A stretch of 64,000 bases of DNA. Origin: Thunnus maccoyii. Taxonomy: Eukaryota; Chordata; Actinopteri; Scombriformes; Scombridae. Below the pieces are notes generated by a model that did no database searches, had not been told where the DNA came from, and saw nothing but the letters and a program-made list of their open reading frames with translations. The stretch lies in NCBI RefSeq assembly GCF_910596095.1, contig NC_056550.1, positions 29,569,151 through 29,633,150 of the forward strand. The letters are read 5' to 3'. This document shows, one piece after another, positions 23,639-36,086 of this stretch. Position numbers and translations under genes: made by a program. The stretch's first letter is position 1; the number at the start of each line of letters is the position of its first letter.

Positions 23639-26600
23639 ATGAACACCGTGACAGGTAAGAACAGACCTGAACACTCCGACACACCTGCCAGGTGAGAACA
23701 GACGTTCACCCAGCAGGCTGCTGAGACCAGCAGGAACATGCATGAGTCTGCTGCATAGAGCTCAAACTTTCACGTTTTTTAAAAAAAAATGTAATTCTGT
23801 TAAAAGTTTGTGTCTGATGACCTGAGATGAACATTTGCACCCTCGACCCCCCCTCCCTGCAGAACCTGGACTCACCTGAGACTCTGCAGATATGGGGGGT
23901 TATCAGTGCCTGCTGCACTTTCATACACATGCTTGTTAGTGCCAAAACTGCTGAGTGAGAATTAAAAATATCGTCATTATTCATGTTGTTGTTTAGAGCT
24001 GCACTGATCAGTCGATTAATTGATTAGTAAATTAATTGCCAACTATTTTCATAATCAATTCATTGTTTTGAGACATTTTTGAAGAAGTGTCCAGATTATC
24101 TGATTGTTAAATGTGAATATTTTCTGGTTTCTTTAGTCTCTTTGACAGTAAACTGAAGATCTTTGAGTTATTGATAAAACCAGACATTTGAGGACGTCTG
24201 ATCCACATTTTTCACCCGACTGATTAATGGAGGAAATAATCGTTAGTTGCAGCTCTGTTACTGTTGTTATTAATACACACTGAAAATCACTGTGTTAATA
24301 TTTCACCCAGTTTGGGTGAATACAGCAGCGACACGGCACTGACTTCATGCTGTTTTGATCCGTTTGTGTTATTTTTTTTTATTATGAACTCAAACTCAAG
24401 CTTGTTAAAATCTACTTTACTCTTTTTAAACCTTCATGATTGTTAATAACATTGTTTTATACAAGAAATAAAACATTTGTGACAGTTTTTAGCTGAAGCT
24501 TGTTGTGTGTAACACTGGCTCACACTCGCTGAGGTTAACCTGATGTTGTGTTGGTGCTGTATTGATCCAAACGGGGTTAAATATTAACCCAGTGATCCAC
24601 TTTCTGTTTCTTCCTGCAGTTGTCGCTCTCCTTCACTGCTTCCTGTTTGCAGTTTTGGTCCAATCAGCTCCCCTTGGCTCGGCGTCCGAGCCTCCGGCAG
24701 CGTTCAGGACGGTGGCCGAGCGAGCGAAGACACTAGTGGAGAAAATCCTGAAAGACATCCCCATCGCCCACGCCGCCACCATCACTACCGAGGTAAACGA
24801 GACACCCGATCGACTGGCTCAGCTGAACTGCTGTTGGCTGTTCTGTTCTGTTAACCAGCAGCGTTTTCTCCTCTTCCTGTTCTCAGGGTTTGACCCTTGA
24901 CGCCTCCGGACAGACAACGAACCTGCAGATGATGGTGAAAACGCTCGGCATCCCTGACGCACCCGTCATCAAACCGCTGTCCGAACGCTTCACACTGGTG
25001 AGTCTGCAGTCTGTTCTGGGGACGTGGAGGGGGTTACTCAGTCCCAGACGAGGTTTTAGGTGTGACTGAGGAGGTGACTGGGGAGGTGACTGGGGGTCTC
25101 CAGGAGGACCTTGGAAGACAGAGGGGTTCCTCAGGTCCTTTAGCTGGATCTGGATGTTCTTTATGAGGTTCTAGGGCTGAATGAGGGGGTTCATTGGGTT
25201 ACTAGGGGGTTTATTTAGTCCTTGGGGTGAGGAGATAGGTCCTGTGGATGACTGAGGGTTTTTTATGTTCTTAAGGAGATTCTGGGTGTCCTTTAGGGTG
25301 CCCAGGAAGTTCTTTAGGTCATTCATTAGGTTGTAAGGCCTCTAGGGATCCTTGTAGTGGTACTTTTGGTTCTTGAGGATGATCTAGAAGTTCTTGAGGT
25401 GGCTTTTATGGTGCCTCTAAGGGGACTAAGTGACTAAGGGGTTTCTTGGGGCCCTTAACGATGCACTATGTAAGATTTGGCTTGAAATTTAGTTTAAAAC
25501 ATTCAAAAATTAACTAAAATTATCAACAGAATGTGAAGAAATAACAGTTTTGATGTTATGTCAAAAACGTCTATGTATTGTTTTACAGAGATAGAGAAGT
25601 TAGCATGCTAACCAGCTAGCCCCAGCCAGTCCTGTCTCGTAATACCACTTTGCACCTCAGAGGCGATAGTGAGTCACTGTAGTGTCCAGTCTGCCCTCAG
25701 TCCAACACGAGAGGAAGAAGAAGTGCTGCCCTGAGCCACTGGCAGTGATGGTGGAGCCAGGCTGAGCTGTAGGACTGTTAATCATGTGACACTTTATTAG
25801 GTTTTAATATTTTTCAGGCGAGAAAGTAACCATTTAGATTCCCAATATGTGGTCAGTTTATCCAAATAACGCCTGTTTGGAAATTTGCGCCGATGCAACA
25901 GCTGCAGCAGGTGAGACGGCTGGTCATCTCAGCTACACGGTCCGATGACTGTAACTTTAATTTCTCATCAGACAGAGGCAGAGAGGGGAAGTCCAGGGAG
26001 GAAAGGCAGATAAGGATTCACCCTTCAACTCTTAATTCTCAGCAGAGACCAATAGAAACTCCCTAGAGATGGAGAGAATTCATTAAAATGACCTGTTACG
26101 GTGGAGAATGTGGGATTATTGTGACGCATGTGGCTGTTTGTACCAATACTGACACTGAACTTCATACAGTATCTCTTTAGCCTGCAAACCGGGGGATCCG
26201 CATTCACAAATGTGACCCGGTTATTGCAATAAAACTCTGAAAGACAACTTGCTCTCTGTGAATTTGTCTTTAAATTTCCACCACACTGATCTGGTGCAGG
26301 TGACCAGATCTTACGTCGTGCACCTTTAAGGTGTTCCTCAGCGTGAGGGGGTTTTTAGGTATTCCAAACCTTTTGGAGTTTAGGCTACTGGTGGGTTAAG
26401 TCAGCCGTTTTATGGGTGACCAAGTGGGTTCTTTGTCTTTCAGGAGGTTCTGGGGTCCTCGTAATGGTTCTTCATGATGGTTGGATTTAGGGGTCCATGG
26501 GGTGTTTTGAGGGTGACGAGAGGATCCTTTAGGTGGTTGTAAAGGTGACTGGGGAGGTTCTAGGGGTCCTTGTTATGGTTCTTGGGTTGGTTCCATCAGT

Positions 26601-27462
26601 TACTGAGGAAGTTCTTGAGGTCTTTTGGGTGATTGAGGAGGATATATTAGGTTATTCTGTGGGTAACTAAGGGGGTTCTTGGGGTCCTTAAGGAGGTTCT
26701 GGGTGTTCTTTAGGTGGCACCAGAACCTCCTTATCAGAGGTGACTAGGGAGTCCTTTGGTCCATCATGAGGGTCTGGGGGGTTCTTGTGGAGCTTCTGGT
26801 TCTTCTGTGGTTGTTGGGGGGGTTTCTGTAGGACCTTGAAATGGTTCTGGGAGGGATGCGTTTTCTGGGATGTGGCTCTTTAAGGAAATTCTGGAAGTTT
26901 GAGGAGTTCTTTCAGGGTTCTTGAAACCAGTGAACCAGTGTTTGATGATATCATCAGGACTGTGTGGATCTGCAGATCTTCTTTCAGGTTCAGTGTCAGT
27001 GATGTCATGTGTTTGTGTTTCGCCCCCTGCAGGACATGTATGTGAGTCGTATGTCAGCGGGCAGCCGGTTGTACCAGGGGCTGCTGGGAGTTTTGTCGGA
27101 CCGACTGAGCGGACTGAGCGACCTGCGATCCGAACTCAGAGACCTGCTGACCCAGATCAGCAAGGTAACACTAATCTGTGATGACATCACCTCTGAGCTG
27201 CACATACGTGTTTCTGTCCCAACACGCTAACAGCTGTGTGTGTTTCTGTGTGTGTCAGATGAGGGAGGCAGCTCAGCTCGCTACCGGCAGTGATGCGGAT
27301 CAGAACCAGAGTCTGGACCTTGCCTCTCGTCTCCAGGGTAACTACGAGGTCCAGGTGGCGGCCCACATGACGCTGTCAAAGCTCCGCTCCTTCTGTCACG
27401 ACCTGATCCGCAGCCTGAGAGCTGTCGCCACCTACAGACCCAGCCCTGCAGGTACAGTCTAA
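23639..27462 (+). CDS. csf3: granulocyte colony-stimulating factor (G-CSF)
   Basis: Secreted four-helix cytokine of the IL-6 superfamily that drives granulocyte production through CSF3R. Five coding exons with consistent phases: 23639-23654, 24620-24792, 24887-24997, 27033-27164, 27259-27462; 636 nt, 211 aa. The first exon codes only five residues plus one base and joins to make a hydrophobic signal peptide beginning MNTVTVVALLHCFLFAVLVQ, with probable cleavage before APLGS. Helix A carries VAERAKTLVEKILKDIPIAH, and helix D ends LSKLRSFCHDLIRSLRAVA. The five-exon layout with a tiny first exon is typical of CSF3 genes. Fish have two paralogues (csf3a, csf3b); I cannot tell which one this is. 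Position next to psmd3 supports orthology. Confidence 0.95.
24003..24256. mobile_element. full-length MITE in csf3 intron 1
   Basis: Ends GAGCTGCACTGATCAGTCGA and CGTTAGTTGCAGCTCTG are inverted complements apart from a few changes, and the interior matches the copy at 28383-28631. About 254 bp. Confidence 0.75.
25040..26930. repeat. degenerate G-rich repeat of csf3 intron 3, split by an insertion
   Basis: Both flanks (25040-25450 and 26330-26930) are built of loosely repeated AGGGGTTCTTGGGGTCCTTA-like phrases, an old degenerate minisatellite about 20-35 bp in unit. Between them sits the MITE at 25454-26328. The G-rich strand is the transcribed-sense strand. Confidence 0.7.
25454..26328. mobile_element. 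MITE-like insertion, about 875 bp
   Basis: Left end TTAACGATGCACTATGTAAG and right end CTTACGTCGTGCACCTTTAA are imperfect inverted repeats; TTAA at both outer edges would fit a piggyBac-type target, but this is tentative. A block at 25770-25895 is shared with 60133-60265 near the ApoL-like gene, showing the family is interspersed. Confidence 0.65.
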
Positions 27463-27703
27463 GCCCCGCCCACCAGCTGTGACGCGGCACCGCGTTCGAG
27501 GAACGTTCAGGAAGAATCCGACAAACGGTACGACATCTGACAACCTTCATCACCCTTTTAATCTGCAGTTAATCAAAACCATCTGAAAACAGAAACAAAA
27601 CAGGAACATATTGTGCTCGATAATGACCACCGAGTGGAACATCCGTCCGTAGAGACGATCTTTGGCGAGTGTTCTTTTGGTTAACGCTGATGGACTTTTA
27701 AGT

Positions 27704-27716
27704 ATTTATTTATTTT
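27704..27716 (+). promoter_or_regulatory. AU-rich element in the csf3 3' UTR
   Basis: ATTTATTTATTTT, two overlapping ATTTA pentamers containing the TTATTTATT nonamer, lies about 240 bases after the csf3 stop. AREs of this type destabilise cytokine mRNAs, including mammalian CSF3. A second ATTTA cluster at about 28975-29025 would count only if the 3' UTR extends that far. Confidence 0.6.
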
Positions 27717-28382
27717 AAGTATTTTTTCCCAGAAAACTACAAGAAAGATGAGGAGAAAAAACCAGAAGGCTCCGCCTGGACTCGAGGCCTCTGTGGTCAT
27801 TTTGCTTCTCAGTGTCTGAATATTTTCTCTCAGCTTATCAGCACTTTGTGAACAATCCCAGAGTGTTTGTGTGTTGAAGCATGTCAGCCACTGTCTTATC
27901 AGGCAGAGGATCAAAGCGCCGACTTGCTTTTTTTAGAAAACATCAGGAATGTCAAGCTGCCGGAGGACGAACATTTGTAAAAAGCTCTGACAGACTGATG
28001 GAGATGTGCAGGTCTGAACCTGCTGCTCACGTCTCCAACACTCCTGCAACACACTGAAAACCACTTTCACTTCTTTAACAGAATCCTGCAGCATCAAATA
28101 CAACGAGTTTAACCCCAGAGACTGACAGGAAGAAGACAGAGGACGTGACCTTTTTAGATTTGTTCACCTGTCCTCGATCATCTCCGTTAAAGCTTGTTTG
28201 TGAGTCGCTGCTGGACTCTTGTTTGTGTCGGCTGACGTTATTCACACAGCGTCACATTTCAGACAAACGACAGATACGTGAGAGTCCGACAACGATTACA
28301 TGTTGCTGCACACGCATCAAACATGTGAACACGCTTACAGCCAGCGTGTCACACAGTCTGGATTCTATCAGAACTTTAAAGT

Positions 28383-28631
28383 AGAGCTGCAAAGATTCAT
28401 CGATTAGTTGCCAACTATTAAATTAAGATAATCAATTAATAGTTTTGAGTCATTTTTGAAGAAGACATTTGGTTTCTTTAGTCTCTATGACAAAATAAGA
28501 CATTTGAGGACGTCGTCCTGGGAAACACTGATCCATTTTCTGACATTTTATGGACCAAACAACTAATCAATTAATCAAGAAACTAATCGACAGATTAATC
28601 GATAATGAAAATAATCGTTAGTTGCAGCTCT
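28383..28631. mobile_element. full-length MITE downstream of csf3
   Basis: Left end AGAGCTGCAAAGATTCATCG and right end AATCGTTAGTTGCAGCTCTG form imperfect inverted repeats; the interior matches 24003-24256 (GAGTCATTTTTGAAGAAG, ACATTTGAGGACGTC). Confidence 0.75.
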
Positions 28632-28639
28632 GCTTTGAA

Positions 28640-29820
28640 GAGGAACTCAAAGACTCCTGAACATCTCGTCTTTGCTGCCTGCAGCAGTGATGTCACGGTG
28701 TACTCCAGTACGCCGTGACATCACAGGTGGGCGGGGTTTCAGGCTGCAGTTGAGTTGTGAAGCAGCGACACGAGATGCCGTCGCCGAGGTTCACTGTCAG
28801 AAATATAGATTTATATTTATTTTAGCGTTTTTGAGTATTTTAAAAAAGAAACCCTGAAAATAAAATGTCTAATTATTATATTTATATCTGAATCAGTATC
28901 GATCAATATATCTGAACCAATCACTTTAAACTTGTATAAATTCAGCTGTTATGATATAAAACAGCAGCTCTCAGGTATTTATATAATTTTTGTATTTATT
29001 GTGGATATTTATTGATTATTTATCACATGGTGTAATACTGAATGGTTTGTTTTACTGTTTGTAAACTGGAGACTGAAACAACAATATTTGTTTGATATAT
29101 TTTAATATCATCAGAGAGACGCCTTCACATGTTCAGGAGAGATTTTGGGGGTAAAAATGGGGTCAAAGGTCATTTTTTTTATACTTTATTTGTAGAGCAG
29201 CTTTCATGCAAAGATGAAGCCAAAATGTTTTTCCTTCTTTATTCATATTGTTTTTTTAATAATGTTTTATACTCTTGTTATCAAATGTTTTTTACTTATT
29301 ATTTTAACTTTTGGCCAAAGTTCAGAATGTGACTCGGCTGAATGAATCACTTCAGGAAGTTTCTCGCGTTGAGCAACAGCAGCGATGACTCAGCAGAACG
29401 AGTTTGTGTGTTTTAAAGCGTGTTTGGCGTGTGTCATCAGTCAGCTGGTGTCCAAGTAAACCCCGTGGGTGAGCCGATTACTAAACAGTATTTATTTCTT
29501 TATTTATGAATCAAATAGTTTTATAAGTTTCTATAATGTGTAATGATTTTAAAACTGTGATTGTTCTTGTTGTGTCAGTGAGGAGTCACATCTTTGTTTA
29601 TTTATTAATGATGAACACATCTTACATCTGTTTCTACTTTTTGATACTTGATGTGTTTAGTTTTTGTAAATGCAAGTTGACTTTTCTGTTCATTTTACTG
29701 CATTTAATCCAGTCGAGGTAAACTGTTTCTATTTGTTCTGTTTTATCTACAACACACACACACACACACTCATCACACACTGCTGACTCCACTCATGTCA
29801 ACACTCCATGTTATCAATAT
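28640..29820. other. intergenic AT-rich DNA between csf3 and samd14
   Basis: No coding exon recognised. An AATAAA occurs near 28859 and could end a long csf3 3' UTR. Short CA tract at 29752-29768. Confidence 0.45.
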
Positions 29821-29834
29821 TTAGTTCACTTCAT

Positions 29835-30640
29835 TTAAAGCTATAATATGTAATTATTCCACATTAAAATGTCTAAAAACAACTAGACCTATGTTATATA
29901 TGTTGTTGAGTTGTGTACTTACATTATCCCAAATGTTTCCAACAATGTTCAAACTCAGAGAAATCTGTAATTTAATCAAAGTAACGGACCGTTTCATTTG
30001 GTCGCCTGTCGATGGCGTCATACCTCCTCTACCAAAGAGTAAACATGCACCAGATGCATACGGCGGCGCTGTGTTTGTCCGCTACAATGGCGTCTACCAA
30101 AGAGTACCTTACACACATACAAGATAATACATCGGCGTTGTGGTTGTTCCACACAAACTGTTATAAATGGACTTTTATTCAGTTTTAAGACACATTTTCG
30201 TGATAAATTTAGGTGGTTTTTAACTATATCTTTTAGCCGGAAGAAGGATTTTAGTCATTGGACGTCTGGATCTTAAGTTATCAGAGAAATAAACTGGACA
30301 AACGTTAGCAGCAGCTCGGCTAACAGCCCCTCCAGGAAGTCCGGTGGTCACCAAACATCGTCGGAGAAGTACTGATTTTTTTAGGTGAAACAGTTTTAAT
30401 TAGTATTTTTAATGATTTTAATCTGCGTGTACGTTTGTTGTTGGAGAGGAGGAGACCTCTGCGGATAATTCGGCTCCCGGTAGAAACCGACCGAACGTCT
30501 GGATCTAAAGTTATCAGAGAAATAAACCGAACAAGTGTTAGCAGCAGCTCGGCTAACAGCCCGTACCGGACGTCCGGTGGTCACCAAACATCGTCGGAGA
30601 AACACTGATTTTTTTAGGTGAAACAGCTTCATTCAGTGTT
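29835..30640. repeat. interspersed repeat with an internal 233-bp tandem duplication
   Basis: The block 30261-30390 is repeated at 30494-30630, offset 233 bp, sharing GTTAGCAGCAGCTCGGCTAA and GGTGGTCACCAAACATCGTC. The preceding sequence from about 29835 (AAAGCTATAATATGTAATTA) has the look of a common fish interspersed repeat. Element class not determined. Confidence 0.6.
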
Positions 30641-31020
30641 TTTACCTGTAATCTCCGGGTCCGTTTGTTCTGGAGAGGAGGAGCGATGAACACTGGAGTA
30701 ATCCCGCTGAAACTGGTTATTTAACGATGAAGACAACAACTCCCATGATCCCTTGCTGCTTCACACCGTCATCACACTCCGTCTGTTGTTATTGTTTTGA
30801 TTGAGACGCCTAGCGGCTGAAACTACATGTTGTTTGGTTAATTTGTGCTAATAAGCTCGTACGATGTGTCTCTTGTTGTATCTAAAGAATCAGGTCACAA
30901 CAACATGTAGACAGGATGTAACTGAACTAGTTTCACACTAATAGTCACATCATTCAAATGTTCATATTCATTCACATCTTTAAAAAGTTCTTAATGATAA
31001 AACAACCGTTTTAAACTGTT

Positions 31021-31228
31021 TGGTACGGTGGCCGACGAGGGCAAACACAACTCAAGAAAACACAAAACACATTCAAACAGAAACAACGTTACAGACATGT
31101 ACGAGTGAAGTTATTGAATATTGTTTGAAGTTTCTGTGTTGTGTTGTGGGATTTGCAGCATGTTTTCTAAATGCTGCTCATGTACTGATGATGTTTTGTT
31201 AAGTTTGCTCTTGCGGGCCACCGTAGTT
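31021..31228. mobile_element. MITE with TACGGTGGCC inverted ends
   Basis: Left end TACGGTGGCCGACGAGGGCA and right end TTGCTCTTGCGGGCCACCGTA are inverted repeats of about 22 bp enclosing about 160 bp. Another isolated GGGGCCACCGTAA end occurs at about 32047-32060, so the family is present more than once. Confidence 0.7.
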
Positions 31229-32344
31229 TAATCCCTCTGACGTCTATCAGCAACTCTCGACTGTTCTCTGGTTTTAAATAAAAACAAAGCTTTTGCTAAA
31301 CGTTTCTCTCAGATTTATTGAAATATTTAAATGTAGATTTCAGAGGTCAAAGGTCATTCAGTACAGACGACATCAGAAACAAACACATCAGACTTTTTAG
31401 TTTTGATGCTTCAAACAGTGAAATTTAATCTGAATATCTGACGTCACACAAACTCACCTTCTCTGTTTGTGTCTCTTCTTCATTGATAAAAACTGTTCAT
31501 TTCAGGCTCCGCCCCCTTTCAACGCCAACATTTACAGACTTAGAAAAAAACAAACTTTTGTAATTCGGAATTCAAAACTCTCAAAGAAATTCATTTTCAT
31601 TTTCTTTTGTCTTGAGGACAAAAATAATATTTCTGTTTCAGTTTTTAATAGTTTTTTTTAGGTAAATTACTCAAGCGGCGTCACAACTCAGGCTCCGCCT
31701 CCTCTGGGGGGCGTGGCCTAAAAGGGTGTTTCCTCCAGAGGAGGCGGAGCTGGAGGCTGAACCTGCTCCTCCACAGGTGAAACCGTCCGATGTGAGAAAC
31801 GTCTCCGTTCACCTCAACAAACACCTGCTGACATCATCAGGGTGTGCAGAGGATTGTGGGATACGGAGGACCAAACGTGTGGTGACGTGCAAGAGCGAGA
31901 GAACACTCTCCGAATCAAAAATATGATTTAAATTGTCCATTTAGTTTTTATTTAGTGATGAAAATGAAAATAAACACAAACAAAAGAAGAAAAGAGAAAT
32001 CATGAACGTTAAAATAAAAATATTAAAACTTTTGTAATTTGTCCTTTGGGGCCACCGTAAGAAGGCAGAGCCTGAAATATGTCATCATTTCAAGTTTTAA
32101 TTTTTATAATTTCTTATTATTCAACTTTTTTTGTCATCACTGAGCTTCCGTACAGCTGCTGAAGAAATCAGGTTGTATTTTTGTTCTTGTAAAAACCTTC
32201 CAGACATCATGTTTGCATTTGATATTTTCAGGACAGGACGTGTAGAAACCTGGAGCAGAGACTGTTTGTGGAGTCAAACATTCACTCTCACAGCTTTTTG
32301 TTGCTGTTCAGATTCTGGATCCTGTCTCCCCCTGGTGGTGGTCT

Positions 32345-35044
32345 TCAGTTCCTGCGCTGCTCCTGGTCTTTCCTTCGTTGTTTCTCTTTCTGTTTCTCCA
32401 TTTTGTCGAGAGCTTTTCGCTCTTTCTCTGCTGCAGTTTGGATGTCTTTAATGCGACGCTTCAGAGCGCTGCGATCAGACGAACTGAGCACGCCCAGACC
32501 CTGCAGAGGACGAGATACGACAGAAACGCTACAGCATCATCAGAGCTGGAAAGTAACGAAGTACATTTACTCAAATACTGAAGTACAGTTTAGAGGTACT
32601 TGTACTTTACTTGAGTATTTCCATGTGATGCTACTTTCTACATTTCAGAGGGAAATATTGTACTTTCTACTCCACTACATTTATTTGACAGCTTTAGTTA
32701 CTTTTCAGATGAAGATTTGACACAATGGATAATATAACAAGCTTTTAAAATACAACACATTGTTAAAGATGAAACCAGTGGTTTCCAACCTTTTTGTCTT
32801 TTGACGTCTTACAAAAAGCAGTGTGTAGTCGGGGTCACATTTCACATGTCTATGAGTTGTTAACAGCTCCACCAAATAGTGATTTTTCCCTCTAAACTTC
32901 TCACATGCTTTCATTTCAATAAATGTTCAAATGATCCAATATTTCAGCAAAAATCAAAGATTAGAGAAAAAGTCCAAAAACTGAAAACAGATTTGTGTAT
33001 CAGAACTTTGTTTTTTCTTCTTTCCTCTCCCATTAATCATCTCACCACCCCTCAGATTTATCTGCTGACCCTTTGGAGGGGCCCGACCCCTAGGTTGGGA
33101 ACCACTGGACTAAACTAGCTAACTGTATATAAAGTAGTGTAAACTAGCTCCACCTCCAGCAGCTACAACAGTAACATGCTGCTCTAACACTGATGCTTCA
33201 CTATTAATAATCTAATGATGTCATATATAATAATATATCAGTCAGAGGGACCAAACCACTACTTTTACTGCAATACTTTAACTACATCAAGCTCATAATA
33301 CTTATGTACTTTTACTGCAATACTTTAACTACATCAAGCTCATAATACTTATGTACTTTTACTGCAATACTTTAACTACATCAAGCTCAGAATACTTATG
33401 TACTTTTACTGCAATACTTTAACTACATCAAGCTCATAATACTTATGTACTTTTACTGCAATACTTTAACTACATCAAGCTCATAATACTTATGTACTTT
33501 TACTGCAATACTTTAACTACATCAAGCTCATAATACTTATGTACTTTTACTGCAATACTTTAACTACATCAAGCTCATAATACTTATGTACTTTTACTGC
33601 AATACTTTAACTACATCAAGCTCATAATACTTATGTACTTTTACTGCAATACTTTAACTACATCAAGCTCATAATACTTATGTACTTTTACTGCAATACT
33701 TTAACTACATCAAGCTCATAATACTTATGTACTTTTACTGTAGGAGTATTTTTTGCTGTACTTCTACTGAGCATCAGTGAATCTCAGGATGGAAACTGAT
33801 TGGGTGAATTATGGGATTGATTTACCATCATTATTTTATGTTTGTGTCTTTTGTCCTTTTGTAAGTAAAATAATAAGAAACATGAGAACGAGGCGTCAGA
33901 GAGAATCTGAGTTAATGAAAAACACTGAAACATGTTTTTCATCAACAGTCAGCCTGAAACCTTTAAACATCAAACTCTGAATGTGTTAAAGAGAAAACAT
34001 GGAGGTGTTTTAGAGAACAAAGAAGAAAATAAATAAGATATAATTTAAGACACAAACTGATCGTCATGATGATGAAGATGAACTGAACTCACCTTCAGCT
34101 TGTTTCCGTCCATCTGCAGCAGCTGCTGTCCGTCCACGTCCCTCGCACTGAACTCTGGGACGTATTGCTCCATGTTGAGTCCTCGCAGCCACTGACAGAC
34201 CTGCTGAGACGTCCACGAAGACACGAGGCAGGACGACTCGTCACACGTCTGAGGAGGAGGAGGAGGAGGAGGAGGAGGAGGAAGAGGAAGAGTATGAATA
34301 ACCAGGATGAACAGGTAACAGGCAGGTGTCTTTCACGTGGATGGGTGTGCGTTACCTCGTCGGAGGACTGGGACAGGGTGTGGTAGGGATGTGAGGATCT
34401 GGAGGAGGAGCAGTCGACGGGAGGAGAGGTGGAGGAGGAGGTGTGAGGAGGAGAGAACTCCTCGCTGAGAGCCGACTCCTGCAGGACGAACGCAGGAGTC
34501 AGAGATATCGTATGTTCATATAGAAACCATTAGAGGGTCATTGATCTGTCTCACTGCTCACATTCACTGATCTTTATCAAACATGGTTCTTATTTCTTTC
34601 TTTCTATTATTATTTTACACTTTTAGAGTCAACAGAGCTCGTGTTTTACATCGTTTCCGTCTCTACTCCGTCCGTGTCTCAGCTCAAAGCTCATTGGTTT
34701 CTTGCGGAAGATGTAAAACAGCTCACAAACACAAAGACTCAGCTGCTCGCTGTAGTTTTACAGTTTTACAGCAAACAGACAGGAGAAGGTTAGGTAACGG
34801 TGTGTTTGTCAGGGACTATTTTCAGCGGCGGATGAATCCACACTTTGATGCTGTGGTGAGTGTTTCTGGCTCCAGTTCAGTGCTGGTTTTAGTCTAAACA
34901 TGAAGAAAAATATAGAATTAAACTTTAAAATACCTGCTGACGATGAATCAGCTGATATTTGTTTTTAAACTCTCAAACACTGATGTTGGCTTCAAGATTA
35001 AGGTATCAGTCTGGTTGTAGAGAGAGTATTACTGCCTCCGACGT

Positions 35045-35098
<54 letters not shown>

Positions 35099-35303
35099 CA
35101 TATTACATCCATCAGGCAGCTGATGGATGTTTAATGGAGCTCTTTCTTTCCTCTGAGCTCTAATGGTGGAGAGAAAGTCATAAACTAAATAGATAAAATC
35201 TGAAAGCAGAAGAAACACACACACACACACAACACACACACACACACACACACATGCACACACACAACGCACACACACACAACACACACACACACACACA
35301 CAC

Positions 35304-35354
<51 letters not shown>

Positions 35355-35408
35355 CACACACACACACACACACACACCACACACAACACACACACATGCA
35401 CACACACA

Positions 35409-35439
<31 letters not shown>

Positions 35440-35711
35440 CACACACACAACACACACACACACAACACACACACACACACACACATTATTCCTTCAGGCT
35501 ATAACAGCAGATTTATCACCAACCACAAAACAAACCAAAACCACAGCTGTGTGATCATGTGACTGTGGTGTGTGTGTGTGTGTGTGTGTGTGACTGTGGT
35601 GTGTGTGTGTGTGTGTGTGTGTGACTGTGGTGTGTGTGTGTGTGTGTATGTGTGTGTGACTGTGGTGTGTGTGTGTGTGTGTGTGTGTGTTGTGTGTATG
35701 TGTGTGACTGT

Positions 35712-35763
<52 letters not shown>

Positions 35764-35876
35764 GCAGTGGTGTATGTGTGTGTGTGTGTATGTGTGTGTG
35801 ACTGTGGTGTGTGTGTGTGTGTGTGTGTGTGTTGCAGTGGTGTATGTGTGTGTGTGTGTATGTGTGTGTGACTGTG

Positions 35877-35907
<31 letters not shown>

Positions 35908-36046
35908 TGACTGTGGTGTGTGTGTGTGTGACTGTGGTGTGTGTGTGTGTGTGTGTTGCAGTGGTTAAGCTAAAATGCAGGACAGCCGTGTCGGATGAGT
36001 AAATCAGAAAAATCAATAAACAGACACACACACTGCCAACTAATAC

Positions 36047-36086
<40 letters not shown>

